DNA of 64,000 nucleotides from Paenibacillus planticolens (lineage in GTDB: Bacteria; Bacillota; Bacilli; Paenibacillales; NBRC-103111). The translations under genes and the position numbers were made by a program. Within the stretch, counting starts at the first letter, position 1. The number at the start of each line of letters is the position of its first letter. The notes below the pieces were generated by a model, which saw nothing but the letters and a program-made list of their open reading frames with translations, had not been told where the DNA came from and ran no database searches. Where the stretch lies: positions 124,001 through 188,000 of the forward strand of contig NZ_WHNZ01000030.1 in assembly GCF_013141725.1 (NCBI RefSeq), given 5' to 3'. Shown piece by piece: positions 1 through 8,246 of the stretch.

Positions 1-314
1 TTACTTCCAACAATAGGAAAATCGGCATGTGCTTTGACAACCTCACCCAAAATGTCAGGCGTGAACGTTAGCCCTTCATTATTGCCGAGAACCATGGCAT
101 CATACCCGGTTGCGTTCATAATTTCCAAATTTGCGATGGCATTGGTGCCTTCCGTTTCCGGGCTCATCCGGTCCATATGATCGCCTATATCCAGCGTCAG
201 CACTTGATCGGATGGCCACTGACTGCGCGCTCGGTTGAAATAAGCGCTAATTTTGGGCATCATCTCAAAATGACTATGCAGATCGTTCGTATGTAAAATA
301 AGGAGTCGTCTCAT
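1..314 (-). CDS. Metallophosphatase / 5'-nucleotidase family, 3' part beyond window
   Basis: Only the first ~104 residues are inside the window. The N-terminus begins MRRLLILHTNDLHSHFE, the HTNDxHS metal-binding signature of the calcineurin-like 5'-nucleotidase family. It is followed by LDIGDHMD (second metal motif) and LGNNEG, where the family has GNHE or GNNE. There is no signal peptide, so it should be cytoplasmic, as in the YunD group of Bacillus. Its ATG overlaps the TGA of the gene before it by 4 bp, so the two are translationally coupled. Family assignment is firm; the substrate (nucleotide, UDP-sugar or other phosphoester) cannot be told from this fragment. Confidence 0.85.
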   Translation of the reverse strand, partial: MRRLLILHTNDLHSHFEMMPKISAYFNRARSQWPSDQVLTLDIGDHMDRMSPETEGTNAIANLEIMNATGYDAMVLGNNEGLTFTPDILGEVVKAHADFPIVGS

Positions 315-781
315 TTCTTGATTTTCAACTCGTCGAGCGTTACTTTATTTTTAAATCCGAAGGCAGCTTTTTCGCCAAGCGCTGCATCGTGAAGGAACCA
401 TATTTTAACCACACTTTTGACATTGAGACATTCACTGCTGCCATCCGGCACATACAAGCGAATCGGATACCCTTTCTTCAGCGGTTCACCGTCCTGCGCA
501 TACAGAAATACAGCTGAATCCGCCTCCGCCCATGTCATCAGCGCTTGGAACTCATCGACAGCCTCTACTTTCAGATGCGTAGGCTCACCCTCATGCTGCC
601 CGCCACGACTGCTTTTCCAGCTTCCGTACCACGATTTCAAATCAAAAACATCTCCCGCAGCATTCGGAACACGGTCTTCCAGCGCTAGCTTCGTCTCCGC
701 CAAGCCAACCATTTCCTGTACGGTAAATGCTTCATCCTTTATATGTGTGTCCGACACTTGTATACGTAAATCTGCTTGCAC
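311..781 (-). CDS. Molybdopterin-binding oxidoreductase-domain-like protein
   Basis: About 156 residues, ending with a 4-bp overlap into the metallophosphatase gene. The stretch DGEPLKKGYPIRLYVPD near residue 110, followed by VKSVVKIWF, resembles the cofactor-binding part of sulfite-oxidase-fold proteins, which carry GePLp-GyPlRl-vP-vKwl. Divergently placed molybdenum-cofactor genes support this reading. I chose the GTG at 781 because GAGAGGAG lies 10 bases upstream; an in-frame ATG at 835 has no such site. The protein is short for a full catalytic subunit and has no signal peptide or heme motif, so it may be a stand-alone small family member. The fold assignment is an inference from a short motif. 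Confidence 0.5.
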   Translation of the reverse strand: MQADLRIQVSDTHIKDEAFTVQEMVGLAETKLALEDRVPNAAGDVFDLKSWYGSWKSSRGGQHEGEPTHLKVEAVDEFQALMTWAEADSAVFLYAQDGEPLKKGYPIRLYVPDGSSECLNVKSVVKIWFLHDAALGEKAAFGFKNKVTLDELKIKK

Positions 782-909
782 CTTGACCAATCTCCTCTCA
801 TCCCATAGGCTTCTTTTGCTATCTCCAGGCACCATCCATTATACCATTCCGAGGTCAAAATATGATATGCTGTAAGGGATTCTAACACTAAGCATTTAGG
901 AGCAAAGCC

Positions 910-1611
910 GTGAACCTACGCATCCAACTTTTCGCAGGACTCGTTGAACTTTTCGGGACTTCCGTCCTACATATACAAATTGAACAAGACGCTGTTTCCA
1001 TTAAACAGCTTAGAGAACGGATCGCTGAAGACTACCCGGCAGCGGTTCCTCAGCTGAGCTCTTCCTTTTTTGCTAAAAATCAAGCCTATGCAGGCGATGA
1101 AGACATTGTCACTTCGGCTGACGAGATTGCGCTCATTCCTCCGGTGTCCGGCGGACAGCCTTCCTTCTATGAGATTACCCATACTACGATTGATGCCCAG
1201 CAGGTTGCTGCTAAAGTGAACCATCCCAATCACGGCGCTTCGCTCGTCTTCATGGGGACAACCCGGGAAATGACGCATGGGCAGCGCACCGTCCTTTTGG
1301 AATACGAAGCCTACGTCCCTATGGCGATTAAAACGATGGAAGCAATCGGTCAAGAAATCGATGACCGCTGGCCTGGCACCCTGTGTGCAATTACCCATCG
1401 TTTGGGCAAGGTGGCCATTGCCGAGACTAGCGTCGTTATTGCTGTTTCTTCCCCTCACCGGGCCGATTGCTATGAGGCAAGCCGCTATGCAATCGAACGT
1501 TTGAAACAAATCGTACCGATTTGGAAAAAGGAAATTTGGGAAGACGGTTCGGAGTGGAAAGGCAGCCAAACAGGCCCCTGGAACCCGCTCCAAGCGCCAA
1601 CAGAGGAATAG
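910..1611 (+). CDS. moaE: Molybdopterin synthase, MoaD-MoaE fusion
   Basis: A 233-residue fusion of both molybdopterin synthase subunits, which convert cyclic pyranopterin monophosphate into molybdopterin. Residues 1-82 are a ubiquitin-like MoaD domain ending PPVSGG (Gly81-Gly82). Residues 88-225 are MoaE, with VFMGTTRE, the LEYEAY strand and the SSPHRADCYEA and PIWKKE motifs that carry the active-site lysine and the substrate-binding His-Arg. MoaD normally needs a free C-terminal Gly-Gly to be adenylated and thiocarboxylated; here it is internal, so proteolytic release or a different sulfur route is implied. Start is GTG with AGGAG 8 bases upstream. The E1 enzyme follows after 6 bases. Confidence 0.9.
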   Translation: MNLRIQLFAGLVELFGTSVLHIQIEQDAVSIKQLRERIAEDYPAAVPQLSSSFFAKNQAYAGDEDIVTSADEIALIPPVSGGQPSFYEITHTTIDAQQVAAKVNHPNHGASLVFMGTTREMTHGQRTVLLEYEAYVPMAIKTMEAIGQEIDDRWPGTLCAITHRLGKVAIAETSVVIAVSSPHRADCYEASRYAIERLKQIVPIWKKEIWEDGSEWKGSQTGPWNPLQAPTEE

Positions 1612-1617
1612 ATTAAA

Positions 1618-2697
1618 TTGGAGATGACTTACGTGGATACATTTTTACATACAGAGCAAGAAAACGGCGTGGATGCGCGCTACTCAAGACAAGTGCTCTT
1701 TTCCCCCATCGGTTCGGAAGGGCAGCGCAAATTGAATAACAGCCGTGTCGCCATCGTAGGCATGGGAGCCTTGGGCACCGTGCTTGCCAATCATATGGTG
1801 CGCGCCGGAGTCGGATATGTCCGATTGATTGACCGCGATTTTGTCGAGCCCAGCAATTTGCAGCGTCAGATGCTTTACGACGAAGAGGATGCGGCAGCTA
1901 TGACGCCTAAGGCGGTTGCAGCTGCTAAACGCTTGCAGTTAGTGAATTCACTGGTCACAATTGAACCCCATGTAACAGATCTCAACGCCACGAATGCCGA
2001 AGGCTTATTAGGCGATGTGGATTTAATTCTAGATGGCACGGATAACTTCTCCGTCCGCTTCCTCATCAACGACGTGAGCATCAAGCTGGGCATTCCCTGG
2101 ATTTATGGCGGTGCGGTTGCTTCCAGAGGCGTCTCTTTGACGATCCTTCCGGGACAAACGCCCTGCCTCCGCTGTCTGTTCACGCAAGCCCCTGCTGCGG
2201 GTACGACGGAAACCTGCGATACCGCTGGTGTAATTGGCGGAATTATTCATGTCGTTGCTTCGTTTCAAGCAACGGAAGCTATGAAGCTGCTGATTGGCGC
2301 TACGGAGCAGCTAAATACCCGTATGCAGCAGTGGGACCTTTGGTTCAATCAGCACTCTGCCATTCAAGTGACCGGCGCACGGAAAGCGGATTGTCCCGCC
2401 TGTGCCTCCAAGCAATATGATTACTTGGAAGCTCATTTGGACAGCGACACCATCCAGTCCTTATGCGGTCGCAACTCGGTCCAGATTCATCCGGTCCTAC
2501 CTGCTGCCAAGCCGCTTGAATACTGGGAAGAGCGCTTAAAACCGCTAGGTCCGGTTGAGCGGAACCGCTTCCTCTTGAAGTTCCAACCAGCTGCCAATTT
2601 AACGATGATTATTTTCCCAGACGGGCGCGTCCTCATCCAAGGAACGGATGATTTAATTCAGGCCAAAAGTCTTTACAGCCGTTATATAGGGATGTAG
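1618..2697 (+). CDS. moeB: MoeB/ThiF-family adenylyltransferase (E1-like)
   Basis: A 359-residue E1-like enzyme expected to adenylate the C-terminal glycine of MoaD (or ThiS) for sulfur loading. Seen: nucleotide-binding GMGALG at 48-53, DRDFVEPSNLQRQ at 72-84 (Arg finger and ATP contacts), DGTDNFSVR at 139-147, zinc cysteine pairs CLRC (183-186) and CPAC (259-262), and Cys200 in TETCDTAGV, the usual catalytic position. There is no rhodanese domain; the last ~90 residues form a short extension. The start is uncertain: TTG 1618, ATG 1624 and GTG 1633 are all in frame. It sits 6 bases after moaD-moaE, so the two are almost surely one operon. Confidence 0.9.
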   Translation: MEMTYVDTFLHTEQENGVDARYSRQVLFSPIGSEGQRKLNNSRVAIVGMGALGTVLANHMVRAGVGYVRLIDRDFVEPSNLQRQMLYDEEDAAAMTPKAVAAAKRLQLVNSLVTIEPHVTDLNATNAEGLLGDVDLILDGTDNFSVRFLINDVSIKLGIPWIYGGAVASRGVSLTILPGQTPCLRCLFTQAPAAGTTETCDTAGVIGGIIHVVASFQATEAMKLLIGATEQLNTRMQQWDLWFNQHSAIQVTGARKADCPACASKQYDYLEAHLDSDTIQSLCGRNSVQIHPVLPAAKPLEYWEERLKPLGPVERNRFLLKFQPAANLTMIIFPDGRVLIQGTDDLIQAKSLYSRYIGM

Positions 2698-2743
2698 TAT
2701 TACAATATACCTACATGAACATAGGACTGGGAGAGGAAATTCA

Positions 2744-3787
2744 ATGCATATACATGTGCTTCAACTGGTAGTTGGCGATAAACTGATTTCCGATTCCTAC
2801 AATATCAAAGGACTTCATCTGCTGTCAGCGGGTACTGTGGTGGATGCAAGCGATATATTGATGCTTAACCGCCACAGTGTGGAATATGTGGATATAGCCC
2901 CAAGGGTTGCGGCAGCCGCCCATGAGCCGGCAGTAGTGTCCAAAGTAAAGCTGGCTCAATTAAATTGTTTTCACGACTGCATGTCTGGCATTAAAGACAT
3001 TTTTCGTTGTGTAGAAACGGAGGAACTATTATCAAACCAAAAAATAGAATCCGCTTTCAATCCTTTAATCGAGAGCTTTGAGGAAGAGAATGATGTCGTT
3101 TCCTTACTTCTTTCTTTAAACAGCCAAGACGATTATTTATTTCTGCACAGTGTACAAGTAGGCATGTTGTCCTACTACATTGCCAAATGGATGGGTAAAA
3201 GCGAGAAGGAAGCTCTCATCATTGGTAAAGCCGGCTATTTACACGATGTCGGCAAATGCAAAGTCGATCCGGAAATCATGAATAAACCCGGCAAACTGAC
3301 CAATGACGAGTTCGGTGAAATACAGAAGCATACCATCTATGGCTATGAGTTTATCAAAACTTCGTTAAAGGACAACACCCTTGCTCTCGTTGCGCTTGAG
3401 CACCATGAACGCATGGACGGTACAGGCTATCCTTTACGCAAGAAAAACACGGAAATTCACTCCTACTCCCGAATTGTTGCCGTTGCTGATGTCTACAGCG
3501 CTATGATCAACAACCGGGTTTATAAGGAGAAGCGCGATCTCTTGTTTGTTCTCAAGGAGCTTCACCGGATGAGCTTTGGACAGCTTGATCCAAAGATCAC
3601 CCAAGTGTTTATTCGCAACATGATTCCTAACTTTATCGGCAAAAAAGCATCCCTGAGCGATGGACGAATCGGTACCATTGTCATGACGAATCCTTCCGAC
3701 TTTTTCCGGCCGCTCATCAACATCAATGATGAATTCCTGGATCTCTCGCTGCTGAGCGACGTCGAAATTGCATCAATCGTGATCTGA
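2744..3787 (+). CDS. HD-GYP domain phosphodiesterase
   Basis: A 347-residue cytoplasmic protein. Residues 1-110 match the N-terminal region common in Paenibacillus HD-GYP proteins. Residues 125-305 are the HD-GYP domain, with His135, HD at 167-168 in YLHDVGK, the HH pair at 220-221 and GYP at 228-230 in HHERMDGTGYP. The family hydrolyses cyclic-di-GMP, in some members cGAMP. All metal ligands I can check are present, so it should be active. GAGAGG lies ahead of the ATG. It ends 6 bases from a convergent membrane-protein gene, and no clear terminator lies between them. The signal it senses is unknown. Confidence 0.9.
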   Translation: MHIHVLQLVVGDKLISDSYNIKGLHLLSAGTVVDASDILMLNRHSVEYVDIAPRVAAAAHEPAVVSKVKLAQLNCFHDCMSGIKDIFRCVETEELLSNQKIESAFNPLIESFEEENDVVSLLLSLNSQDDYLFLHSVQVGMLSYYIAKWMGKSEKEALIIGKAGYLHDVGKCKVDPEIMNKPGKLTNDEFGEIQKHTIYGYEFIKTSLKDNTLALVALEHHERMDGTGYPLRKKNTEIHSYSRIVAVADVYSAMINNRVYKEKRDLLFVLKELHRMSFGQLDPKITQVFIRNMIPNFIGKKASLSDGRIGTIVMTNPSDFFRPLININDEFLDLSLLSDVEIASIVI

Positions 3788-3793
3788 TTCGTT

Positions 3794-4183
3794 TTAAATA
3801 ATAAGAGAACTGACGGCCAGGGCAATACCGATATATACGGAAGCAAGCACAGTGCCGACAGCCACGTTGCCGTCTTTTAACTGATCGGATAGCTTTACGC
3901 CCGGCGTCAGCCAATCAAATGCCCAGTACGCAGCAAGCAAACAGACGTAACCTACCGCAAACCATAAGCTCATATGCCAAATCGAGGAATTGCTGTATGC
4001 GGCGATCGCCAGTATAATCGCTGTTGCCACAAACTTGCCGCCCATCGTGATTCCAACGGCTACGTTCCCCTTATTTACTTCCTCCATATCGCGGTAGGGC
4101 GTCATTAAACTAAATATATACATCCCTGCAAATTGCAGCAGGACAATAACAAACAAGCTAATCGCAATATTCAATGCGATCAT
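3794..4183 (-). CDS. DUF350 family membrane protein (YjfL-like)
   Basis: About 129 residues with four predicted membrane segments, starting MIALNIAISLFVIVLLQF. It contains the duplicated pattern of the DUF350 family: NVAVGITMGGKFVATAI in the first half and NVAVGTVLASVYIGIAL in the second. I chose the ATG at 4183, whose ATGA overlaps the stop of the preceding gene and which has GGGGGTGGG upstream. Last gene of a five-gene leftward operon that also encodes a glutathionylspermidine-synthase-like enzyme; DUF350 proteins sit next to such enzymes in many bacteria (E. coli yjfL with yjfC). The biochemical role is unknown. Confidence 0.85.
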   Translation of the reverse strand: MIALNIAISLFVIVLLQFAGMYIFSLMTPYRDMEEVNKGNVAVGITMGGKFVATAIILAIAAYSNSSIWHMSLWFAVGYVCLLAAYWAFDWLTPGVKLSDQLKDGNVAVGTVLASVYIGIALAVSSLII

Positions 4184-4827
4184 TCTGCCCACCCCCGAAA
4201 TTTTGCCATGGATTGATCATAATTGCCGTAATCGTGTACTTCCTCCAAAATAACCTGAACTTCCTTCTTGTTTTTGAAGCTTGCATAGCGCTCCTCCGGA
4301 ATCGGCTGCTTCACCTTTTGCCCCGTCGGCAGCTCCGCAACAGCGAAATAGCGGAAATTACCGTCCAACTCCGTTTTATATACGCCTACCAATTTCACAT
4401 CCGTCTTAATTTCCACCTTTAATTCGGTCAAATCTTTATCGGCTTCTTCCTTTGTTTTGAACGTTTTGATTGGCTTCCATTGCGATAATGTCACGTCATT
4501 CTTCCCTTGATTGTCCGTCTTCATCGTTGCTTGCATATAGCTAAGCACATAGATTTGGTCGCCGGTTGCAAAATTCTGGTCATTCGATATGCGCTCATTG
4601 TTAGGCAGCAGAACCATATCTCCATCAAGCAAATCCCCAACTTTGGCTTGCTGCACTTGATAATCCCAAGGCACTTCGCCATTCATGCCGCTTACGCTCG
4701 CTGAGCTCCCAACTGCCGCATTGCTTAAGACAGAAGGCTTCTTATTGAACAGGCTGCTTACGCCCCAGATCATCAAGATGACGATGAAGACGAGCGCCCC
4801 CATAAGCCAAAATCGTCTATGTTTCAA
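4180..4827 (-). CDS. Single-span membrane protein of unknown function
   Basis: About 215 residues. A short basic start (LKHRRFW) is followed by one membrane segment (residues ~9-27) and a ~185-residue hydrophilic domain that should lie outside the membrane. An open frame extends upstream to 4905, but the TTG at 4827 is the likely start: it overlaps the stop of the previous gene as TTGA, has GGAG 10 bases upstream, and puts the membrane segment at the N-terminus. I recognise no catalytic motif. The tail contains VPWDYQVQQAKVGDLLDGD and charged, repeat-free sequence. It is coupled by 4-bp overlaps to the enzyme before it and the DUF350 gene after it, so it probably works with them at the membrane. 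Confidence 0.75.
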   Translation of the reverse strand: MKHRRFWLMGALVFIVILMIWGVSSLFNKKPSVLSNAAVGSSASVSGMNGEVPWDYQVQQAKVGDLLDGDMVLLPNNERISNDQNFATGDQIYVLSYMQATMKTDNQGKNDVTLSQWKPIKTFKTKEEADKDLTELKVEIKTDVKLVGVYKTELDGNFRYFAVAELPTGQKVKQPIPEERYASFKNKKEVQVILEEVHDYGNYDQSMAKFRGWAE

Positions 4828-6020
4828 GGTGCTTTCACTCCAATCGGTACAAATTGGCTTGCATTCCCTGTAATTTTCCCGCCTGCTCGGCCTAGGAGTC
4901 CGCAAGGTGTTCCATTCAATACAAAAAGTCCCGTTAATAAATGCCTGTTTCCATGCGCAAAGCCTAGTTCCGGTAAATCCGCCCGCTGCTGGTATACACG
5001 CTTAAAAAAAACGCTCGTATCAAAGCCGGCTTCATCCTTGATCTCTAGCTCGCCCGTGGCGCCATAGAGTTCAACGGATCCCCCTTCTCTTCCAAACATC
5101 GATTTGGACACATAATCCCCTGACAGCTCCGGAGAGAAAAAGGTTGGCAGCATATAGGCGGCTATCGTCTTATGCTCTTCCAATGTGAACATAGCGGAAC
5201 ACTCCCTGTGCAATTCCCATACTAGGGCTTGCAAACCCTTCGATTGCAGGATGACTGCATGCAAAGGATTGAACAATTGAATGAATTGTTCTTCAATCGC
5301 ATAGGAAAGCGCCTCTCCTCCATCATCTATCCCCATCCATTCCTTTGGGTACAGCGCGAACATTTTGGTGATGGTTTGATGCTCGCCGACCTTGACCACG
5401 CCTTCGTCAATCCATAAATCCAGGCAATCTACACAGGTCATGCTTCTTCCGCTATGAGCCACGAGCGCATCGATGGTTCCCGTATCTTCCATATGCCGGC
5501 CATAGGCTACACAAGCGGCATAGTCCGGTCCCTCGATGTCCCATGCCGCGCGAAGCAGGGTTCTCATTTCTTTATTCGGGGAAACAAGCCCCATTTGTTC
5601 GCACAACCACGGTGTGGCAATCGACGCTTCCACATAACCTGTCGGCGTGTCTGCATTCAGCTCCAAAAGCTTGATTTCTCCCTGCTGGTTCACCGAAAAA
5701 TCAAACCTTGCATAGCGGCTAATAGCCCCTATGTCACCCAGTTCCAGCAGGTCTAATCCATCCCAAAGCACCTCGGGAATTGACAGTTGTTCGTATAAAG
5801 CCCTGTTCCCTTTCACATGGCGAACGGCTTTATCAAATACGCGCCACAATGTCGCTGCCGCGCAGATTAGCTCCGCATAAGTTTGCTGTTCCATGAGGAC
5901 AACTTGGTCGATCCAGTAAGCTTCATCTTCCAGATTAGCCCATGTGAATCCGATCTCCTCCAGCTGCCGGACTCTTTGCTCTCTATCCGGTGAAGGCGTT
6001 CCGATGACTTCGAATACCAC
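4824..6020 (-). CDS. Glutathionylspermidine synthase-like ATP-grasp enzyme
   Basis: About 398 residues of the GSP_synth/YgiC family, ATP-grasp ligases related to the synthetase domain of E. coli Gss. Landmarks: RYARFDFSVNQQGEIKLLE then NADTPTGYVEAS (a metal/ATP-binding block), a central region with LYPKEWM, and FFKRVYQQ near the C-terminus. The GTG at 6020 is preferred over the upstream in-frame ATG at 6071: GGGAGG lies 8 bases upstream, and this avoids a 47-base overlap with the previous gene. Family members without an amidase domain probably ligate an amine to a peptide or protein carboxylate; the true substrate is not known. The DUF350 partner downstream matches a recurring gene neighbourhood. 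Confidence 0.85.
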   Translation of the reverse strand: MVFEVIGTPSPDREQRVRQLEEIGFTWANLEDEAYWIDQVVLMEQQTYAELICAAATLWRVFDKAVRHVKGNRALYEQLSIPEVLWDGLDLLELGDIGAISRYARFDFSVNQQGEIKLLELNADTPTGYVEASIATPWLCEQMGLVSPNKEMRTLLRAAWDIEGPDYAACVAYGRHMEDTGTIDALVAHSGRSMTCVDCLDLWIDEGVVKVGEHQTITKMFALYPKEWMGIDDGGEALSYAIEEQFIQLFNPLHAVILQSKGLQALVWELHRECSAMFTLEEHKTIAAYMLPTFFSPELSGDYVSKSMFGREGGSVELYGATGELEIKDEAGFDTSVFFKRVYQQRADLPELGFAHGNRHLLTGLFVLNGTPCGLLGRAGGKITGNASQFVPIGVKAP

Positions 6021-6024
6021 GGCA

Positions 6025-6690
6025 TTAACCTCCCGAGCTGGATGAGGAGCTGAATCCGCTCGATTTGCCACCTATGCTGCCGGTTGAGGTAGAAGTTGAT
6101 TTCGAGCTTGATGTTGTGCCGCTGCTCGTTCCTGAGGAGCCTGTTGTTCCTGACTTCGCGTTCGAAGTGGAAGACTTGTTCGTGGTAAAGTTTCCAGATC
6201 CGCTTGACGTTGTTGGCTCCTTCGTGGTGGAACGGTTGGAGAACGAGCTTGGCTGATACGTCTTGGTAACATACGGTGTATTTGAACGGTAGTAATAAGA
6301 GCGGTGACTGCTTCCCCAACTGCTGGAGGAATACGGACTAGGGCGATTAAAAATGAGATGGTACAGCAGCAGATCATCCCATCCGAACCCGCTCCCTCCG
6401 CCGATGTTGTTCACGATAACAGGCGTTGTGCCTCCACCTGTCGAGCCGCTGCCGGCCGCTGGCGTCGGAGAGGGCGATGGAGATACCGCACCTGAGGCTG
6501 GCGGGACCGGCAAATTCCAGTCAACCGAAGGATCGAAGTATGCCTTCACTTCGTCGGTCGACCATTCGACCAGCTTCGATGATGCAGGGTTTGGACTAGG
6601 CGACTCCGCGGCATACGCCGGCAGCAGCAGCAATTGACCGGCAAGTACGAGGCTTAAAGAAGCTGAGAATACCTTTAGCCGTCTTTTCAC
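6025..6690 (-). CDS. Secreted Ser/Thr/Gly-rich low-complexity protein
   Basis: 221 residues. The N-terminus MKRRLKVFSASLSLVLAG is a signal peptide with a likely AxA cleavage after AYA (~residue 27). Residues 28-75 are acidic and Pro-rich, residues ~85-125 contain a GGG run, a GFGWDDLLLYHLIFNRPSP block and a Tyr-rich patch, and residues ~150-221 are almost entirely Ser, Thr and Gly. The low-complexity tail recalls TPM-type or cell-wall-associated proteins, but I recognise no catalytic domain. The GTG start overlaps the stop of the 73-residue gene (GTGA), and the next gene starts 5 bases after its stop. As the exported product of the operon it may be the substrate or scaffold of the ATP-grasp enzyme; that is inference. 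Confidence 0.75.
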   Translation of the reverse strand: MKRRLKVFSASLSLVLAGQLLLLPAYAAESPSPNPASSKLVEWSTDEVKAYFDPSVDWNLPVPPASGAVSPSPSPTPAAGSGSTGGGTTPVIVNNIGGGSGFGWDDLLLYHLIFNRPSPYSSSSWGSSHRSYYYRSNTPYVTKTYQPSSFSNRSTTKEPTTSSGSGNFTTNKSSTSNAKSGTTGSSGTSSGTTSSSKSTSTSTGSIGGKSSGFSSSSSSGG

Positions 6691-6908
6691 TGCTTGTTCC
6701 CTCCTCCTTCTGAACCGATTGCAACAAGTAAAAGCTCAAACACATCCGAATCCAAATTTAATCTTCCTTCAATCATTTCGTATTCCTTACCGCCAACGAG
6801 CACATAATTCGCTGCATCCAGCGCTTGCATCAGTTTTTCATCCCATGGACGTTCACTTATTTTCAAAAGCTGTCCATCCGCCAATTTCTCGAAAAGCGCA
6901 ATCGTCAT
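6687..6908 (-). CDS. Small protein of unknown function, first gene of envelope operon
   Basis: 73 residues, MTIALFEKLADGQLLKISERP at the start and a hydrophobic strand-rich C-terminal half (VFELLLVAIGSEGGG). No signal peptide or membrane segment. GGGAGG lies ahead of the ATG and the stop overlaps the next start. It heads the leftward run that ends with DUF350. It has no recognisable family in my reading; it could be a small adaptor or regulator of the enzyme two genes downstream. Confidence 0.7.
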   Translation of the reverse strand: MTIALFEKLADGQLLKISERPWDEKLMQALDAANYVLVGGKEYEMIEGRLNLDSDVFELLLVAIGSEGGGNKQ

Positions 6909-6982
6909 TCGGTTCCATCCTCCCTCATCGATGACTTCATACTACATAAAACGCACGAACCTTCCATTTGTTTCAATTTCGT

Positions 6983-7012
6983 AAAAAAAAGCCTACCCCT
7001 AAGGATAGACTT
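6983..7012 (-). terminator. Rho-independent terminator after the NlpC/P60 gene
   Basis: Read on the minus strand, AAGTCTATCC and GGGTAGGCTT pair around a TTAG loop (G-U wobble included) and are followed directly by a run of T. It lies 8 bases past the NlpC/P60 stop and separates that gene from the envelope operon. Confidence 0.8.
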
Positions 7013-7019
7013 GAATAAC

Positions 7020-8129
7020 TTAATATACAACACGTTTGGCCCGAAGGAACGTTTTTTTCCAATAAGCTTTATCAATATTGCTGATCTGAACCCCGTTCTT
7101 TGGCTTTGGCGAGGCATGAAGCATTTGCATGTTGCCTATATAGATTCCAACATGTCCGACCGTTTTATTGGTTTTGAAGCGACCTGGGACATAGAAGAAC
7201 ATCAAATCGCCTTTGCGCAAAGATTTACGGCTGACCAAACTGCCTACCGCTGCTTGTTCGCGAGCAAGTCTCGGAAGTTTTACGTTATATTTGCCATACA
7301 CATACTGGGTAAAAGTCGAGCAGTCAAATCGTCCAGTTTGCGGATAGGGACCCGCTCCGAATTTATACTTAACCCCTTTATACTGTTCGCCTTTGCTAAT
7401 CATGGCATTAATATCAATGTTCTTCAGGACGGGAATAACGTCTTCACCAAAAGGCGACCATACGGGCTGGTCATGGTGGACATGAATATTCCGAGTGGCC
7501 GGGTGTGTTTCAGCCGCCGCTTCGCCTTTGAAAGGATCGCTCGGATCGTCGGCAAACGCAAACTCCGGAGAGTCCGCACTAGGATCAGAGGCATCCATAT
7601 CCTCGATTGGCGCAACGGGCGATGGATGAATGTTCAATTGGTTGCCGCTTATATCATAGGACATTTCTTCCTGAAACAAATCGGGGATGGCGGAGACCGG
7701 CAAATAAACGGCATCGCCTTCTTTAACAAAAGGCTGGCTTACATGCATTTCCGCCCCATCTTTCATCGCCTTCTTGGCATTCACCGATAATTCAAAGCTC
7801 GCATCATTGTCGCCAATCAGTAGCTTCTGAGCACCCACATCCCAGTCAGACTGGAACTTTAAAGTTTGGATAAGTTCACTGGCTGCAACATAATTTACAT
7901 TGTTGATAACTTTAATGGGCAGCACGGCATTATCAGTGCCTAATTTCGTAATACCATTCCCCTGCGACAAGCTGTGTGGAAGCGAATTGCTTGTACCCGA
8001 TTGTGTCACTCCGTTCGGCGTTGGCGCTAACTGATTTTTGGGGGCCATATAATCTTTCCCGCAAGCTGTCGTTGTCGCCAGAACGACAACCATACTCCCA
8101 ATTCCCGCTATTTTCAGCTTGTTCCACAT
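7020..8129 (-). CDS. NlpC/P60 family cell-wall hydrolase lipoprotein
   Basis: 369 residues. Signal peptide with lipobox ATTTAC (Cys23), so it is anchored on the outer face of the membrane. Residues ~75-165 resemble a copper-amine-oxidase N-terminal-like domain common in Paenibacillus surface proteins (VNYVAASELIQTL, KEGDAVYLPVSAI). An acidic linker follows, and residues ~245-369 form the NlpC/P60 peptidase, with catalytic Cys in FDCSTFTQYVYG (~268) and His in VGHVGIYIG (~327). The family cleaves D-Glu to meso-diaminopimelate or related peptide bonds in peptidoglycan. It has its own ribosome site (AAAGGAGAG) and terminator and looks monocistronic. Confidence 0.9.
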   Translation of the reverse strand: MWNKLKIAGIGSMVVVLATTTACGKDYMAPKNQLAPTPNGVTQSGTSNSLPHSLSQGNGITKLGTDNAVLPIKVINNVNYVAASELIQTLKFQSDWDVGAQKLLIGDNDASFELSVNAKKAMKDGAEMHVSQPFVKEGDAVYLPVSAIPDLFQEEMSYDISGNQLNIHPSPVAPIEDMDASDPSADSPEFAFADDPSDPFKGEAAAETHPATRNIHVHHDQPVWSPFGEDVIPVLKNIDINAMISKGEQYKGVKYKFGAGPYPQTGRFDCSTFTQYVYGKYNVKLPRLAREQAAVGSLVSRKSLRKGDLMFFYVPGRFKTNKTVGHVGIYIGNMQMLHASPKPKNGVQISNIDKAYWKKTFLRAKRVVY

Positions 8130-8246
8130 ACCTTCACTTCTCTCCTTTAGGGACGCATTATGATCCTCTATAGAGTGAGATTTGTGGGAAATAAATATGC
8201 ATTCACCAAGGCAAGAGCCGCTTGGAGCATGCTGGAAAGCGATCCA

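Noticed and set aside
6825..7790. 321-residue open frame on + strand
   Set aside because: Lies antisense to the NlpC/P60 lipoprotein gene, which has catalytic residues, a lipobox and a ribosome site; no ribosome site on the + frame.
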